A stretch of 64,000 bases of DNA, from positions 186,001 through 250,000 of the forward strand of contig JANFNE010000004.1 in assembly GCA_024867545.1 (NCBI GenBank), read 5' to 3'. Origin of the DNA: Phytopythium helicoides. Lineage: Eukaryota; Oomycota; Peronosporomycetes; Pythiales; Pythiaceae. Below are positions 11,036 to 22,590 of this stretch, piece after piece; position 1 is the stretch's first letter, and each line of letters opens with the position of its first letter. Both the position numbers and the translations under genes were made by a program. Under the pieces are notes generated by a model. It was not told the DNA's origin, did no database searches, and saw nothing but the letters and a program-made list of their open reading frames with translations.

Positions 11036-13375
11036 TCTGATGCGCAATTACATGTTTGAAGGAGAGATGCAAGTTCAACAGTATGAAGTGACGGTTGTAT
11101 CAGCTGACAGAGTTTAAGAATAAGAGCTTTATAGAGCTAGACTGTCTCGAACACGATTCTCTTCAGCTGCCGAGCATAGATATACCCGAATTGGGATCAC
11201 TCCCTTTTTGGAATTGTAATAGGCTACCCTTTACAGACACACGTGTTGGTATGAACAAGCAAAATCAACCATGTTCTCGTCAGTCAGCAAGGCGTAGTCT
11301 TCCATGACCACTGGTGATTCTTCCCTATGATTGGTCATAATGAGGTTGCTTTGCATATATGGACCAATCAAAACCCACGTTGTCAGGTGTGCTCGAAGCA
11401 TGGCTAGATATGTAAGCTGCATACTAAAATCACACCCCTATATGTAATTTAACTTATTTGTACCTGCTAAAAATGATATTCGACTGGCGAGATCATCTAG
11501 GGCAACAGCGTTGGTTGCAGGGCGAAATGGCGTGCTATCGCAGTCGATAGCGCAGTCTATGACGATCCTTAGTACATATCAACTTGATGTAGGGCGTAGC
11601 AGTGATGTGGTGGTGGATGGTGGGACGGCAGCTGTGAGTTCCTGAAGCGTGGCGAAGACCAGTCGACGAGGAGCTCAGTCGTGACATGGACGTTCGGCTC
11701 TGCGAGCAGCAGCAGTAGCGGTGGCTGCAACTATGGCAAGCAGGGACTCATGCGAGTCCGTCGGGTGTATTGAAAATGGATTGTCGGATTTGTCTGTGGC
11801 TGCCTATATCGAGGTCGCGAGTGGCGTGGGCGGCAGTATGAGCATTCTGCGCGGTGCTAGCGAGTCGACGACAAGCGGCGGGGTGAGCGTGGGTTCAAGC
11901 GCTGTGAAGTAGGCCATGGGGAGTGGAGTCATGCGTATTGTAAGCTGCTCCGCATTTGGAGTCGGGTAGATGTTGATCCTGTAGGGTGCGTGCGTCCTCA
12001 ACCGCTTCTGGCATCATGGTGAGCGCGTCTGATGGCTCTGGTGGTATGTCCGGAGGAAACTTGGCGATTCTCGGAGGGGTGAGCTAAGCGTCTGTCGGCA
12101 CTGGCGGGATGTATTGGTGCCTGGCGGCGCTGGATCGATTCGTGGCGACGTGAGGATGTCGGGCAGTGAAAGCTCTTTGGCTATCGACGCCTCGGCGTGT
12201 GCGTCGAGTGGTACGAGCTCGACGACGAGAGGCGGTGTGTTCATGTGATGCACACGCGACTGGTGTGGGCACAGGCGGGGTGATGATAATGGTAAGACTG
12301 GGTTAACAGAATGAGTTCTTGAGAAGCTTCATTGGAATCGTCATCGGTGGCTGTTTGCAGCGAGTGGAAATAGCGGCGTCTAGATGCTCTGACAGCAGCA
12401 GCAGCAGCAGCAGCAGTACATTCTGAGTAATGTCACAACGAGCAGTAGAACCAGCATTGTCACGAGTGCTGGCTTTGCGATCACTGCCAGAAGTGGCATT
12501 CGGAAGTAGACTGCAGTGTCCGTGTTGGTTTGGTGGTCACGTCTAGCGATACAAGTAGTATGATGCGAAGGATTTAGCTGTGGCCAAATATTACATGCAC
12601 AATGAGCTCCGTGACGATGAGCTGAAAAATCGATCAATTGCTGGTTCAGTGGGGCATCATTGAAGTGCATGTGGTCAATACCCGGTCAAAGCAGCAATTC
12701 GTCAGTCAACGCGAGAGTGAACCGGTAGAAGTTCCGGTGTTGCAGTCCCAAGTAAAAAAAACACTATTTTTGCGCCTCCATACAACGACGGCATACTTGA
12801 GGCGAAGTAAAGGAGAGGAAAGAGTTCAGCCTGTGTACTTTTGGACTGAGCATACTTCTCCACACCTGCAACCAGTGCGCCACGTAAGTGGTTAAGAAAC
12901 GTTATGTGATGCTTGCTGGGCTCTTTTAGCGTAAAGCTGCACTTGGATTCCTCATGTTCAGGCATGGAAGATTCATCAGAGCCATTGAGTAGTAAGCCCT
13001 GCAAAGAAATACGAACAGAGAACACCGCACATATTTCTGTGATATCAAGTACCCACATTTGCGCGATCTCGACGAAACAGAAGCAAAGTCGTGCTTAAGT
13101 TAGACTGAACAATTCTCCGATCAGCACGAATAATTTCAAGTTGTCCCATTGGCCACCAAAAAACCACCTCGTCACCACTTATTATTGATATTGACAAAGT
13201 ACTAAGATTGACCAACGAAGCATAAAGTGGCTCTGAATCTTAACAATAGCACAGAGATCGTCTAGTGCCAAAACAATCACAAACTCAACAATTTCGCTGC
13301 TGTCGCGCACTTATAACCGTTCCTGAATTTCGGAACTGAAGGACACTAGCCATCACCAACACTTCGGGTATCGTC
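11036..13375. other. Intergenic region with no supported gene
   Basis: Short ORFs on both strands have no recognisable motifs. It contains a (CAG)8 microsatellite at 12393-12416. The last roughly 35 bases before 13376 match the sequence upstream of copy B (41363), and the match fades above that point. Confidence 0.5.
12393..12416 (+). repeat. (CAG)8 microsatellite
   Basis: Eight uninterrupted CAG triplets in a region without a supported gene. Confidence 0.95.
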
Positions 13376-15610
13376 ATGCCGACTATCTTTTTCATTATAT
13401 TATGGGTTGTGTTGTGGGGATTACATGGCCTCTGCGCGGTATTTCTCATCGCAAACGCTCGGCTCTACTGGTATTTAGAACATCCTTATCTAGTCTACTT
13501 CGCTGATCTCGTAGCTCAACCAGAAGGCCGCTACTTCCGGTTGTTTGGTACAGCACTGGGTTTTCTCGGAGGCTGCCATACACTCGAGTGGCTTCGAATG
13601 ACGATCGAGTCGGTCCGGATGCACAAACCAACAGTTCCATCCGTCGGAAGTGTGGACGCTTTTATTGGTTGGCTCAAATGCTACATAATACCACACGTAC
13701 ACCGAGCTACGCGAACACTCGACCGTAAATTCACTAAGAAACCACGCTCTAGACGACATTCGTCCAGCACAAGATTCGCATCAAGATCACTCCAAAGCTC
13801 CCAAGAACTGATGAAGAGAGGGAGTGAGGTATTCAGCATCCACAGCTCAAGGTTCGAAGCCATTTTCGTTTTTCGAGAGATTGTCGTGATTATCTCACAA
13901 ACCTACCAGTGCTACATTTCCAGCTCGCGCATTAGCGAGCCATCGATTCACAACTTGTCCGTTGGTTTGGTTGCTGCCAACTGTTTTACTATCGCGATAC
14001 TGTACCCGCTTTTGAGTCGGAATGAGGTGACGTTCCGTTCGAATACAGCATGGATCTCCTCGTCGTCACATATCTCTATGAGACTTTTATGTCACATTCT
14101 TGATGGGATGTGGACTTTCGCGTTGAGCGTTGTGCTCCCAGTCGCAATCGCCATGCCATACATTGATAAGTACGACGCAGAGCGTTTCACGTTCTCCGAT
14201 GACATATTTTATAGCGATACAAAGTTTACTGAACTTATCCAGATGAGCCAGGCACTTCTTGCTCGGACTTTCATTGACGGGTTGTACAAACTCGTGCCTC
14301 ATGTGAGCATGTATCTTTGTTTACTTGTTATTGCGAGTGTGATGAGAGATAAACAAGCGAAAGCATTAAGAATCGTAGCATCAGTTAACAAAAGTGATAC
14401 AACCACGCACATCCGAGTACTCCCTGACAAGGTGGTCAAAGTTGATCCGAAACTAAAACTTTCGAGCGGCTTTTTGAATCACGATCTGAAAATTGGTACC
14501 TCACCACCCCAGTCACCTTTGCCAGGAAGTCGCCAGCAAGCAGTGCCTTGTACATCGGGATTACAGCGAAAAGCCATACCAGCAATCTTTATCCTTTTCG
14601 CAGTTGCTGTCATTGCAATCCATATTCGAGCCATGGTAACAAACCCCGCGGGGGCAACTGGTGGAACCTCCGTCAGTCGTATGTGTGCACTGCCGGTGTA
14701 TCCATGGATTCCCTCCGGTGCAAGCTGCACACTCATCATTTACTATTGTTACCGCCACGAGGTCGACACACCACCGGCCGACGTGTTTGATGTACTCGAC
14801 CCTAGCTTAGTCTTGATTGTCATTTTCATGCATTGTCCCGGTATCGTCGTTCCACCTTCGATACAAGGGTTCGTCAATCTGCATGCCATCGAAATCTACA
14901 ACAGTACTCTGGTGGAGTGGAGCGCTGAGGCCGCACTGTCAGATGAGTACCACCCACACATGATCTACTTCACCTTGGCTCTCGTCAACATGACGGAGCT
15001 GCCACCAGGGGTACTGCAGACGCCATTCCCACGAACACTGACAGCAGTCGAGATCTCTAAAACAAACTTGAGTACATTACCAGCAAATCTGCCAGCGGTG
15101 TGGAATCATGTTGAACTAGTGTTCTTGGAACACTCACTGTTTACCGAGGCTCCTCGCGAGCTGTTCTTGCTACCATCGCTGAATAAAGTCTCTTTGATCG
15201 ACAACCATATCACGGCGTTGCCGGATGATTTCTCCGACATTCTCCAAGGAAACGACTACTTCTTGATGCTGCTGTCGTCAAACCCGCTAAGTGCCTTGCC
15301 TTCGGACCTGCGGCCAGATCTGTTTTTCGTTTTTTTGGCTCTGGAGCACACGAATTTGACGGAGATACCCGATTGGGCTTTTGAACGAGTTTTTATCACT
15401 CTGTGTTTATACGGTTCACCTCTCTGTTCGCCTCCAAGTGACATATCGACTGGAGAAGCTGGGTGGTCTAATCAAGGACGCCAACGTGGACGATGCATAC
15501 CCGGTCTCAACCGTCATGGCAAACCGCTCAGTTTGAACCTGATTGCGAATATACCCATAATTTACACGTGTAGGTGGCTTGACAAGATTCCTTCCCGACG
15601 GCATAAGTGA
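13376..15610 (+). CDS. Membrane-LRR family protein, copy A (frameshifted tail)
   Basis: The 744-codon ORF starts at an ATG that matches copy B. Hydrophobic segments lie at about residues 3-25, 50-75, 165-185, 200-220, 245-265, 308-330 and 398-420, giving about seven membrane helices. The C-terminal 300 residues form an ectodomain with a Cys-containing cap (CALPVYPW...C...C) followed by leucine-rich repeats (LPPGVL, LSTLPANL, ITALPDDF, LSALPSDL) and NxS/T sites, ending in a GSPLC motif. No kinase domain is present. The family is not one I can name; a receptor-like surface role is inferred. Against copy B, one extra G at about 15476 shifts the frame, replacing the family C-terminus and extending the ORF; the family-like stop would be at 15534-15536. 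Confidence 0.8.
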   Translation: MPTIFFIILWVVLWGLHGLCAVFLIANARLYWYLEHPYLVYFADLVAQPEGRYFRLFGTALGFLGGCHTLEWLRMTIESVRMHKPTVPSVGSVDAFIGWLKCYIIPHVHRATRTLDRKFTKKPRSRRHSSSTRFASRSLQSSQELMKRGSEVFSIHSSRFEAIFVFREIVVIISQTYQCYISSSRISEPSIHNLSVGLVAANCFTIAILYPLLSRNEVTFRSNTAWISSSSHISMRLLCHILDGMWTFALSVVLPVAIAMPYIDKYDAERFTFSDDIFYSDTKFTELIQMSQALLARTFIDGLYKLVPHVSMYLCLLVIASVMRDKQAKALRIVASVNKSDTTTHIRVLPDKVVKVDPKLKLSSGFLNHDLKIGTSPPQSPLPGSRQQAVPCTSGLQRKAIPAIFILFAVAVIAIHIRAMVTNPAGATGGTSVSRMCALPVYPWIPSGASCTLIIYYCYRHEVDTPPADVFDVLDPSLVLIVIFMHCPGIVVPPSIQGFVNLHAIEIYNSTLVEWSAEAALSDEYHPHMIYFTLALVNMTELPPGVLQTPFPRTLTAVEISKTNLSTLPANLPAVWNHVELVFLEHSLFTEAPRELFLLPSLNKVSLIDNHITALPDDFSDILQGNDYFLMLLSSNPLSALPSDLRPDLFFVFLALEHTNLTEIPDWAFERVFITLCLYGSPLCSPPSDISTGEAGWSNQGRQRGRCIPGLNRHGKPLSLNLIANIPIIYTCRWLDKIPSRRHK

Positions 15611-17056
15611 ATAAGTTACGCATGTGCGTTTGTCCAGCTCCATTCGCATGCTGCAGGTTCGCTTAAGTGTTGGGGAACTGAACAAAACGCACTGGTTTCT
15701 ACATCGCTGCAAGCCTGCTATTCATCGAATTCAACGTGCCACCATGATCTCCTAGACAAAGCTGTACAGCAGCACTTGCTCACACGGCTGTTAGGACGAG
15801 TGCTTTCTTGCGCTGTCAATGTATTTGCATTTTGCATACATGGTGGGTGGTTGCCGCCCTCGGCGAGCGCAAACAATTGGACTTTTCACGCTTCCTCCTT
15901 CAGTCGGCAATTTGGAAGATGGATTCCAAGCGGCAGTACTCCCCGGCTAGCTTTCTGTTGCTATACAGCAAATCCAAGCCGCTGCTGGACTCTTCTTGCG
16001 GCGACAACGATTGCAGCGATAATTCGAGGCGGCTCTAGAAGGCTTTCCTCGACTTTTCTCATGGTGACGACTGCATTTTGTCCTCATTAGTCATCCATTC
16101 CGGAGACAACTGACTCGAACTGCCATAAATCATTGGCAACGCCGCATTGACGCCTCGCAAGGAGTGTGGGGTCAAGACGGAGGGCAGCGGTACCCAAGCA
16201 GCCAACATATGTTTAACCTTGACGCCAGCGAGTTGAGACAGAGACGATGGAGGTGAAGTAGGCAAAAATAAAAGATAACGAAGACGACTGACCTAAGACA
16301 ACAGGTGATCCAAATCGTGGATCAATCGAGCATTTCGTGAGGATAAGGCCACTACTTTTGACATCGCACATGACACTGCTTTCCACGTCACTTTGCCGCT
16401 TGAGGTGTCGGCCCCGTTGGCAAGCGTCACAATACCGTCATTGCTTCCCATTGCGGCACCACACAGGATGCATAACTAGCGTCCCCGACAGTGCGCTTAA
16501 CATAGATGACAGTCTGCTTGGTGAGAGACCTTTGCGTCACTTTAGCTAGACGCTGCTATTGACGATAAGTCACGGCTAGGAACGACTCGTCGCTTGTTCA
16601 TGAAATGCCGACACACCTCCAGGATGATTTCCAGAGTTGTCCAACACCAAGATAATGCCACAAGCGTAGCTCTCAGCAGAAAAAAGCAACCAGGAGTTGC
16701 ACGCCAACGATAAATGTTTCCTACCTCGCTACAACTGTCCGCCTCCGAAGGTGTCACCGAAAAAAAAACTCAAGAATTATACCACAGAGAAGAGTCAAAA
16801 CCCACAGATCGCCTCAACAGGAAGATGGACGCTAAAGCGATACTTGTACTTGGCACGTACACACACGCCCAAGGCCAAGCTCTCTCGACTCCGCATGCAT
16901 AAAGAACTTGCAACACACGCCATACTCACCCCACTGCTGATTTTTCCATAGGATCGAAATAAACTGTACGGAAATCTTGCTGTGGCTTCACATACAGACC
17001 TCAAGGTGCAAGTTGAAAAGCAAGTCATTTGCATAAGGATGATGCTGCGTCGCTTG
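15611..17056. other. Intergenic region with a small gene remnant
   Basis: 15880-16038 holds a short ORF beginning MDSKRQ whose start and upstream bases resemble 61740-61830 (MESKRP). Otherwise nothing is recognised. The target sequence of the type O gypsy element lies at the right end (GCTTG at 17052-17056). Confidence 0.4.
17052..17056 (+). repeat. Target-site duplication of the type O element, left copy
   Basis: GCTTG directly precedes the 5' LTR and recurs at 38022-38026 directly after the 3' LTR, as expected for a 5-bp gypsy duplication. Confidence 0.95.
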
Positions 17057-17432
17057 TGTGACGGAAGCACACTCCCGTCGCAGCTGCTAGGCGACATTGT
17101 CGCACTGCAGCCAGCACTTTTGTATAGCCATCACTATACTATACAAGTCTAAGAGAAAACAGATTTATCTAGGGTTTTCTATAGGATAGTGGATGGTAGA
17201 TGATTGCACTGTCGCACAACGCGGAGGGATGACCCGCCAACAGTGCAGTCACAAGGAGATATTAGGCAGGGCGATATCTGAGCACGAATGAGTGGCTCTG
17301 AGAGCGCGTAGGAAGCATAACTGGCCCTGGCCGATCAATCTCACTTCTCCTTTTGCCTCAAGCTACGCATCGCCTCCTACCCCGACTTAGTGACCAGGTC
17401 ACTGTCCAGCTCAGTACTTCTCCTCCGTGACA
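17057..17432 (+). repeat. 5' LTR of the type O gypsy element
   Basis: It begins TGTGACGG and ends CCGTGACA. A full second copy is at 37646-38021 and a partial third at 63658-64000. Confidence 0.95.
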
Positions 17433-17766
17433 TAGTAGCGCTCGTCGGTCCGTCCAAGCCTCGATCTGCCTGAGAGTGGCCACATAGTGGGAAGCTCAGA
17501 CGGCAGTGTCAAGGGGTATTTGCCTGGGTTGCCTTTTAGCACGAACTTTTACGTTCGGTGGCTAGTGGTGTGGTTGCGCTCTCGTAGTGGCATACACAAT
17601 CGGAACTCCTTCGTTGGGTCTGTGGTTTAGTGCTTCCTTCGGGCTTTGCCTTGTTGGATCCCTGTCCCGCCATCGGAAACACGGAGAATAACATCCGGTT
17701 ATTGCCTATCGAAAGTCGCTTGATCTACACTCGTTGCTACTGATCTGTTTAAGCGTGTTCCATTGC
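17433..17766 (+). other. Leader between 5' LTR and first ORF of the type O element
   Basis: This 334-bp untranslated stretch should hold the tRNA primer-binding site directly after the LTR (sequence begins TAGTAGCGC); I could not assign the tRNA. Confidence 0.5.
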
Positions 17767-18063
17767 ATGGGTAAGCGTAAGACGCGTGAACCCGAAGCAC
17801 CTTTTGTCAATTCGACAGAGTCGTTGACCGATCGTAACGAAACGCTTGACAAGATCCGCAAGGACTTGTGGCTAACGACGGTCAAGCAGCTTAAGCTGGT
17901 GCAGCTCTTGCGGAACGAGATTCCCGACTGCAAAAACTCTGACGCTCGCAACGTCGTTCACGACACGTCAGAGCTGTTGAAGCGACGCATCGAGCAAGTG
18001 CAATCCATCTTGGAGGCTTCTTTCGACCACAGCATTCAGCTGTATAAGAAGCGTAGGCTTTAG
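17767..18063 (+). CDS. Small ORF upstream of gag in the type O element
   Basis: A 98-residue ORF begins MGKRKTREPE and ends in a basic YKKRRL tail. It is mostly helical-looking, charged and Leu-rich, without zinc-knuckle or membrane motifs. It lies between the 5' LTR and gag in a different frame from gag-pol, ending 77 bp before the gag ATG. It could be an accessory nucleic-acid-binding protein or an ORF that regulates gag translation. It matches no family I recognise. Its absence of stops in a young element gives only weak support for coding. Confidence 0.5.
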   Translation: MGKRKTREPEAPFVNSTESLTDRNETLDKIRKDLWLTTVKQLKLVQLLRNEIPDCKNSDARNVVHDTSELLKRRIEQVQSILEASFDHSIQLYKKRRL

Positions 18064-18140
18064 AGCACTTTGTAATATCAAGTAGCTTTTAGCCTAGTTG
18101 ATTGAATTTTTAGGTTACGGGTAGAGAAGTCCAGTTGTTC

Positions 18141-21100
18141 ATGGCTCCGACACGAAGCAGAGCAGCTGAACACCCGTCACCGAACCCTCGACCACGGCAA
18201 CAAAGTCGGGTGGGCGACGACGTTCCATTGCGCCCGCAGCCACAAACATCGGCGCGGACAGCGCCAGGCGACTCAGATCATAGTGGATCGGGGCCGAATG
18301 GGCCTTCGCCTCAAGGAACGCCTCCGCCACAGACGCCGCCACCATCGGGATCAGGGGTTCCTGCTGCAGACACATCGATGCTACAGCAGTTAGTAATGAT
18401 GATGGCGCAGCAAAACCAGACGTTTCAAGCAGCCATCGCGGCGCAGATGCAGCAAACGCAAGCGCAAATGCAACAAGCGCAAGCGCAATTCGAGCAACTC
18501 ATCATCCAACAAGGCGGTAGAGGACGTAAGAAGGATCCTCCCGTTTATGAAGGCAAGATGAATGAGGACTTAGAGCTCTGGATCTTCGCAACAGAAGAAT
18601 ACTACGCTGCAAGCCGCATTCTCATGCAGGCAGATTCATCGGATTTTGTAACAATGATCTCCAGCAATCTCGGAAACACAGTACTAAACTGGTACCGAGG
18701 ATTTTCAGCACAATGTGATGCTGAACAACGGAACAAAACTTGGGCGTTGTTCAAGCAGCAGCTACGTGCACGTTTTCGGCCATGCGACTTCGAATACAAC
18801 TTGCGTGAGCGCCTCTTCGATTTGAAGCAAACTGGAACTATCCACGAGTACGTGTCGAAGTTCCAAGACTTGCTGTCGCAAACAGAGATTCCGATCTCGG
18901 AACTCGAAAAGAGGTTCTACTTCCAACACGGTCTTCGTCATGAGACTAGTGTCAAGATTAAGGAGGAAAGTCCGTCGACTCTGGCTGAGGCCATTGAGCA
19001 CGCCACGAACTATGAGTTCGCCCACTTCGATGGTAGAGCGCCGAGACCTTTTCCGCCCCGTAACAACACGAGGAACAATAACTCGAGGGGTAACAACAAC
19101 AACAACAACAAGAGCAACAACAACAACACTGCGGTAGCAGCATCGAGCGAGAATAAGCAAGGTGCAAATGCGAATAGCTCAACATCGGCAAAGAGCGACT
19201 GGAAGAAGTCGGCGACGTGTCATAAGTGCGGCAAGAAGGGACATATTGCCCCTGAATGTCGTAGCAAAGAGCCCGCAGCTGCGAAAGAAGCTAATCACTA
19301 TGTTAGTGGTTCGTTTTACGCGAGTTTGGAAGTCAATGCACGGGCAAGTGACGGCATGGACAAGCAAAATGAAGTGTCCATCTTTGTCGACAATGGTTCG
19401 AGTCTCAACGGCATATCCGAGGATCTTGCTCAACAATTAGAGCTTCAGGTCTATGAAGATAAGAGCAGTACTATGGACGTCGACCTCGGATTTGGGCAAA
19501 CTGTTCGCCGCAGTAGACGTACGGTTGAAATGACTTTGGAAGTACCAGGTTTCGAGCCTTTTAAAGGTCGATTCCAGGTCATGCCTATTCCAGAAGGCAA
19601 TGATGTCTTGTTAGGGATGATTTGGCTCCGAGAGCAAAATCCCGAAATCGACTGGAAATCGCTGACACTAAAGCCCAGAGCAGCAAGCGCAGAGTCACCG
19701 CTGAGCTTGAAGACTCCAAGCGTGAGACCGGCTCGACTTGTGGGAAATCTCCGTCGTGCTCGTCAAAGACAAGCCCGCGAGATCTTCAACTTCTATCGGC
19801 AGCATGGTCATGATGGCCAACACGGCCACACCACGCTAATCTCGTCAAAAAACCTAGCCAAAGAGATGCGCAAAGGGGATATAGAGTTCGTGTTTGTAGT
19901 AAATCCACATGACTCCGAGAAAGCCGAACGTTTCAAACATCAAGGATGGGAGGCGCTGCGAGATAATCCAGCGTACGATGTGTTGAGAAAGTACAAAGAC
20001 ACTGTCTTTCGGACCGAGTTGCCGAGTACAACACCTCCCGTTCGTGAAGGCATTGAGCATGTTATTGAGCTCAAACCTGGAACCAAGCCAATTTCGGTTC
20101 CTCAATGGCGCCAAAGTCCTGACCAGCGCAAAGTCATTCAAGAATGGACAAAGGACATGGTGAAAGCAGGCATTATTCGCCCAAGTACGTCACCGTTCTC
20201 GGCACCAACATTTTGTGTCAAGAAACCAGTTGGTTGGCGTATTGTACATGACTATCGTCAGCTAAATGCTGCCACGATATTGCCGGCTATTCCAATGCCA
20301 CGAAAAGAAGATACCTTCGACGCCATGTCGGGTAGCTTTTGGTTCTCTTGCATGGACCTTTTGTGGGGTTATTACCAAGTAAAGCTCCGCGAACAAGACA
20401 TTCCGTTTACCGCGTTCTCGACACCGGACGGATTATTTGAGTATTTGGTAACGCCGATGGGACTCAGTGGAAGTCCTGGGACGTTCAATCGCCTTCTTCA
20501 GAGAGTCTTTAGCGACCTTCGCGACGTTATGCGCATCTACTTCGACGACATCTACGTCTTCACACGCAATCCCAACATTGAGGAGCATATTGCTGCGTTG
20601 GATCGAGTATTGAAGCGCTGCGAAGAGCAAGAACTCTACGTCAAATTGGCTAAGTGTCAATTCTGCGTACCGGAAATCCCATGCCTTGGCGACTTTGTCG
20701 GCCGCGATGGAGTTCGCATGGATCCGGATAAGATCGCTATCATTCGCGATTGGCCGCTTCCCAAAACCAAGAAGCAAATGGAGAGCTTTTTGGGAACAAC
20801 GGTGTATGTGTCACGCTTCTGTGCTGATTTCGCACAGTTTGCCGGACCACTTCATGAAGCTATCAAAGGCAAAAAGTCCAAAGATGCCATCGAGCTAACG
20901 GACCATCAGGTAGCTTGCTTCGAGCAACTCAAAAGCCGCCTTGCGTCGCCACCAGTGTTGCGACTTCCCGACTTTTCTCGCCCGTTTGGCATTCGCATGG
21001 ATGCTTCCAACTTTGCAATTGGAGGGGTCTTGTTTCAAAAGGAGGGAGGGATGGAGTATCCCATCGCATACACAGGCCGCAAGATGAAATCTGCTGAATT

Positions 21101-21601
21101 GAACTACCCAGTTCAAGAGCAAGAACTTCTCGCGATCATGCACGCTCTAAAAGTATGGCGAGTTTACTTGCTTGATCGTCCTTTTGACGTTGAGACGGAT
21201 CACAAAAGCATTGAGACGATCTTAACGCAGAAGACCACCAATAGAAGAGTGGCGAGATGGTTCAATGAACTAGCGGAGTTCCAGCCCAAGTTCAAGTGGA
21301 TTCCCGGGAATACCAATGATGTAGCAGATGCGCTCTCTCGGAATCCCAACTTCGAACATAAAGCGGCGCAAGTTAGCTTGCAAGATCTTCTCAAAGCGGT
21401 TGCGAATCGCGAAGTGGTTGCAGTTATTGGAGATAAGATCACGCCACTAGAAGACTCGGCAAAAGCCTTGTATAGTTCGGATCAACGAACACAAGCGCTC
21501 GCCAAACAATTGTCGGAGGGAAAATCGATTCCCAAGTACATGATGAGCAATGGCGTTCTGTACTACAAGACGCAAGATGATGAGAAACCGCGCCTTGTCA
21601 T
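18141..21601 (+). CDS. gag-pol polyprotein of the type O element, 5' part
   Basis: The first ATG is at 18141. Domains in order: Q-rich N-terminus with coiled coil (about 80-130), Ty3-type gag domain (about 130-295), Asn-rich spacer, zinc knuckle CHKCGKKGHIAPEC (360-373), retropepsin with active site DNGSS instead of the usual DTGA/DSGS (about 416) and a second motif LLGMIWL, reverse transcriptase with YFDD (800-803), RNase H (DASN at about 953, TDHKS at about 1018, NDVADALS at about 1060), and the start of integrase. The reading frame is interrupted by the type I LTR at 21602 and continues in frame at 36317 once the insertion and one TCAT copy are discounted. As it stands the ORF reads 85 bases into the LTR and stops at 21686. 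Confidence 0.93.
21598..21601 (+). repeat. Target-site duplication of the type I element, left copy
   Basis: TCAT precedes the 5' LTR and is repeated at 36313-36316 after the 3' LTR. Confidence 0.85.
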
Positions 21602-22590
21602 TGTGATGAAGCGCGCGCGGAAATCGTGGCACATGTCACAGACGCCGGGTCTCTGTAGTGTAGCACACTTCAATATACGCTCGTGATAGTGCCCTAGGGG
21701 GGATTCCCCCTAGGCAGTGACCGCTGTACCCAAAAAGGGGTACCAGTGGATGGGTTCACAAGGAGCCAGTCTCTGTAGAAATCGGGGCAGCTCCGTAGGT
21801 TCAAAAATCATCCCTCTATCTGTGGAGTGGCAAGTATTAAGGATCAGAGGTAGGAAAGACTACTAAACAACCAATACAGACTTCCGCTTTCTCCCTCAAC
21901 CGCGCGCGTCAAGGGGACCAGCTCCTCTGGGGTTTTCGACCCCGGAGAGTCTGGAGAGGTCATCGCGTGCATTCCCCCCTCAACCCAAGCTCGATAAGGT
22001 ACGTGCCCGCGCTCACAACGCGTACACGTGCATATTGATTCCATATTCTCGGCCCTGCTGGACGTTCGCCTTAGTGTGTGGCGATACGTCTGGTGGGATA
22101 ACCGACTCCATATTGTAAGAAGAAGAAGAGGCCAAGAGAGCCCCCAAAAGAGGTCAAGTGACCCACCGTAGGCTGAACCGCGTTAGTGGAGCGGTCAGCC
22201 CCTCACGGAGATCCAGCGGAGTCTCCGTAGAGTGTATTCATCCGCCTGAGGGCTCCCTAGCTGAAACCAGCTAGAGGAGCCTTGTGTGTGTACTAATATT
22301 GTTTGTCGTTCAGCAGGTACACGAAGAACCGCGCCTGCACCAACCGCTCGAGCTCTACACGCGCTCGTTTAGGACTCCCGATCTCCCGGACGGTTATACG
22401 GGGATCACAACGCTCCGGTACTGCCAGGCGGTGAAGGGAGCCTTCTCTTTCTCAGGAGAGGCACCGGGATCCGTCGCGGGAGCGCGCTCGAGGGATCAAC
22501 CCCTCGAGTCGCCGCACACCGCCTACCGTCCACCCTCCAGCTCGCCTCGCGGCGGCTGTGAGTGGTCATGAGCTCCGGCGCCGCATCACA
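21602..22590 (+). repeat. 5' LTR of the complete type I element
   Basis: It is 989 bp and starts and ends with a perfect 7-bp inverted repeat. It contains a series of local hairpins, notably at 21690-21716, 22171-22200, 22205-22228, 22251-22281 (6-bp plus 7-bp stem, AAAC loop) and 22487-22508 (8-bp stem). Confidence 0.95.

Noticed and set aside
12380..12670. Minus-strand ORF with a run of Cys codons
   Set aside because: The Cys run is the complement of the CAG microsatellite; the remainder has no recognisable features.
16795..17097. Minus-strand ORF crossing the type O LTR boundary
   Set aside because: It starts inside the LTR and ends in unrelated flanking sequence, so it did not exist before the insertion.
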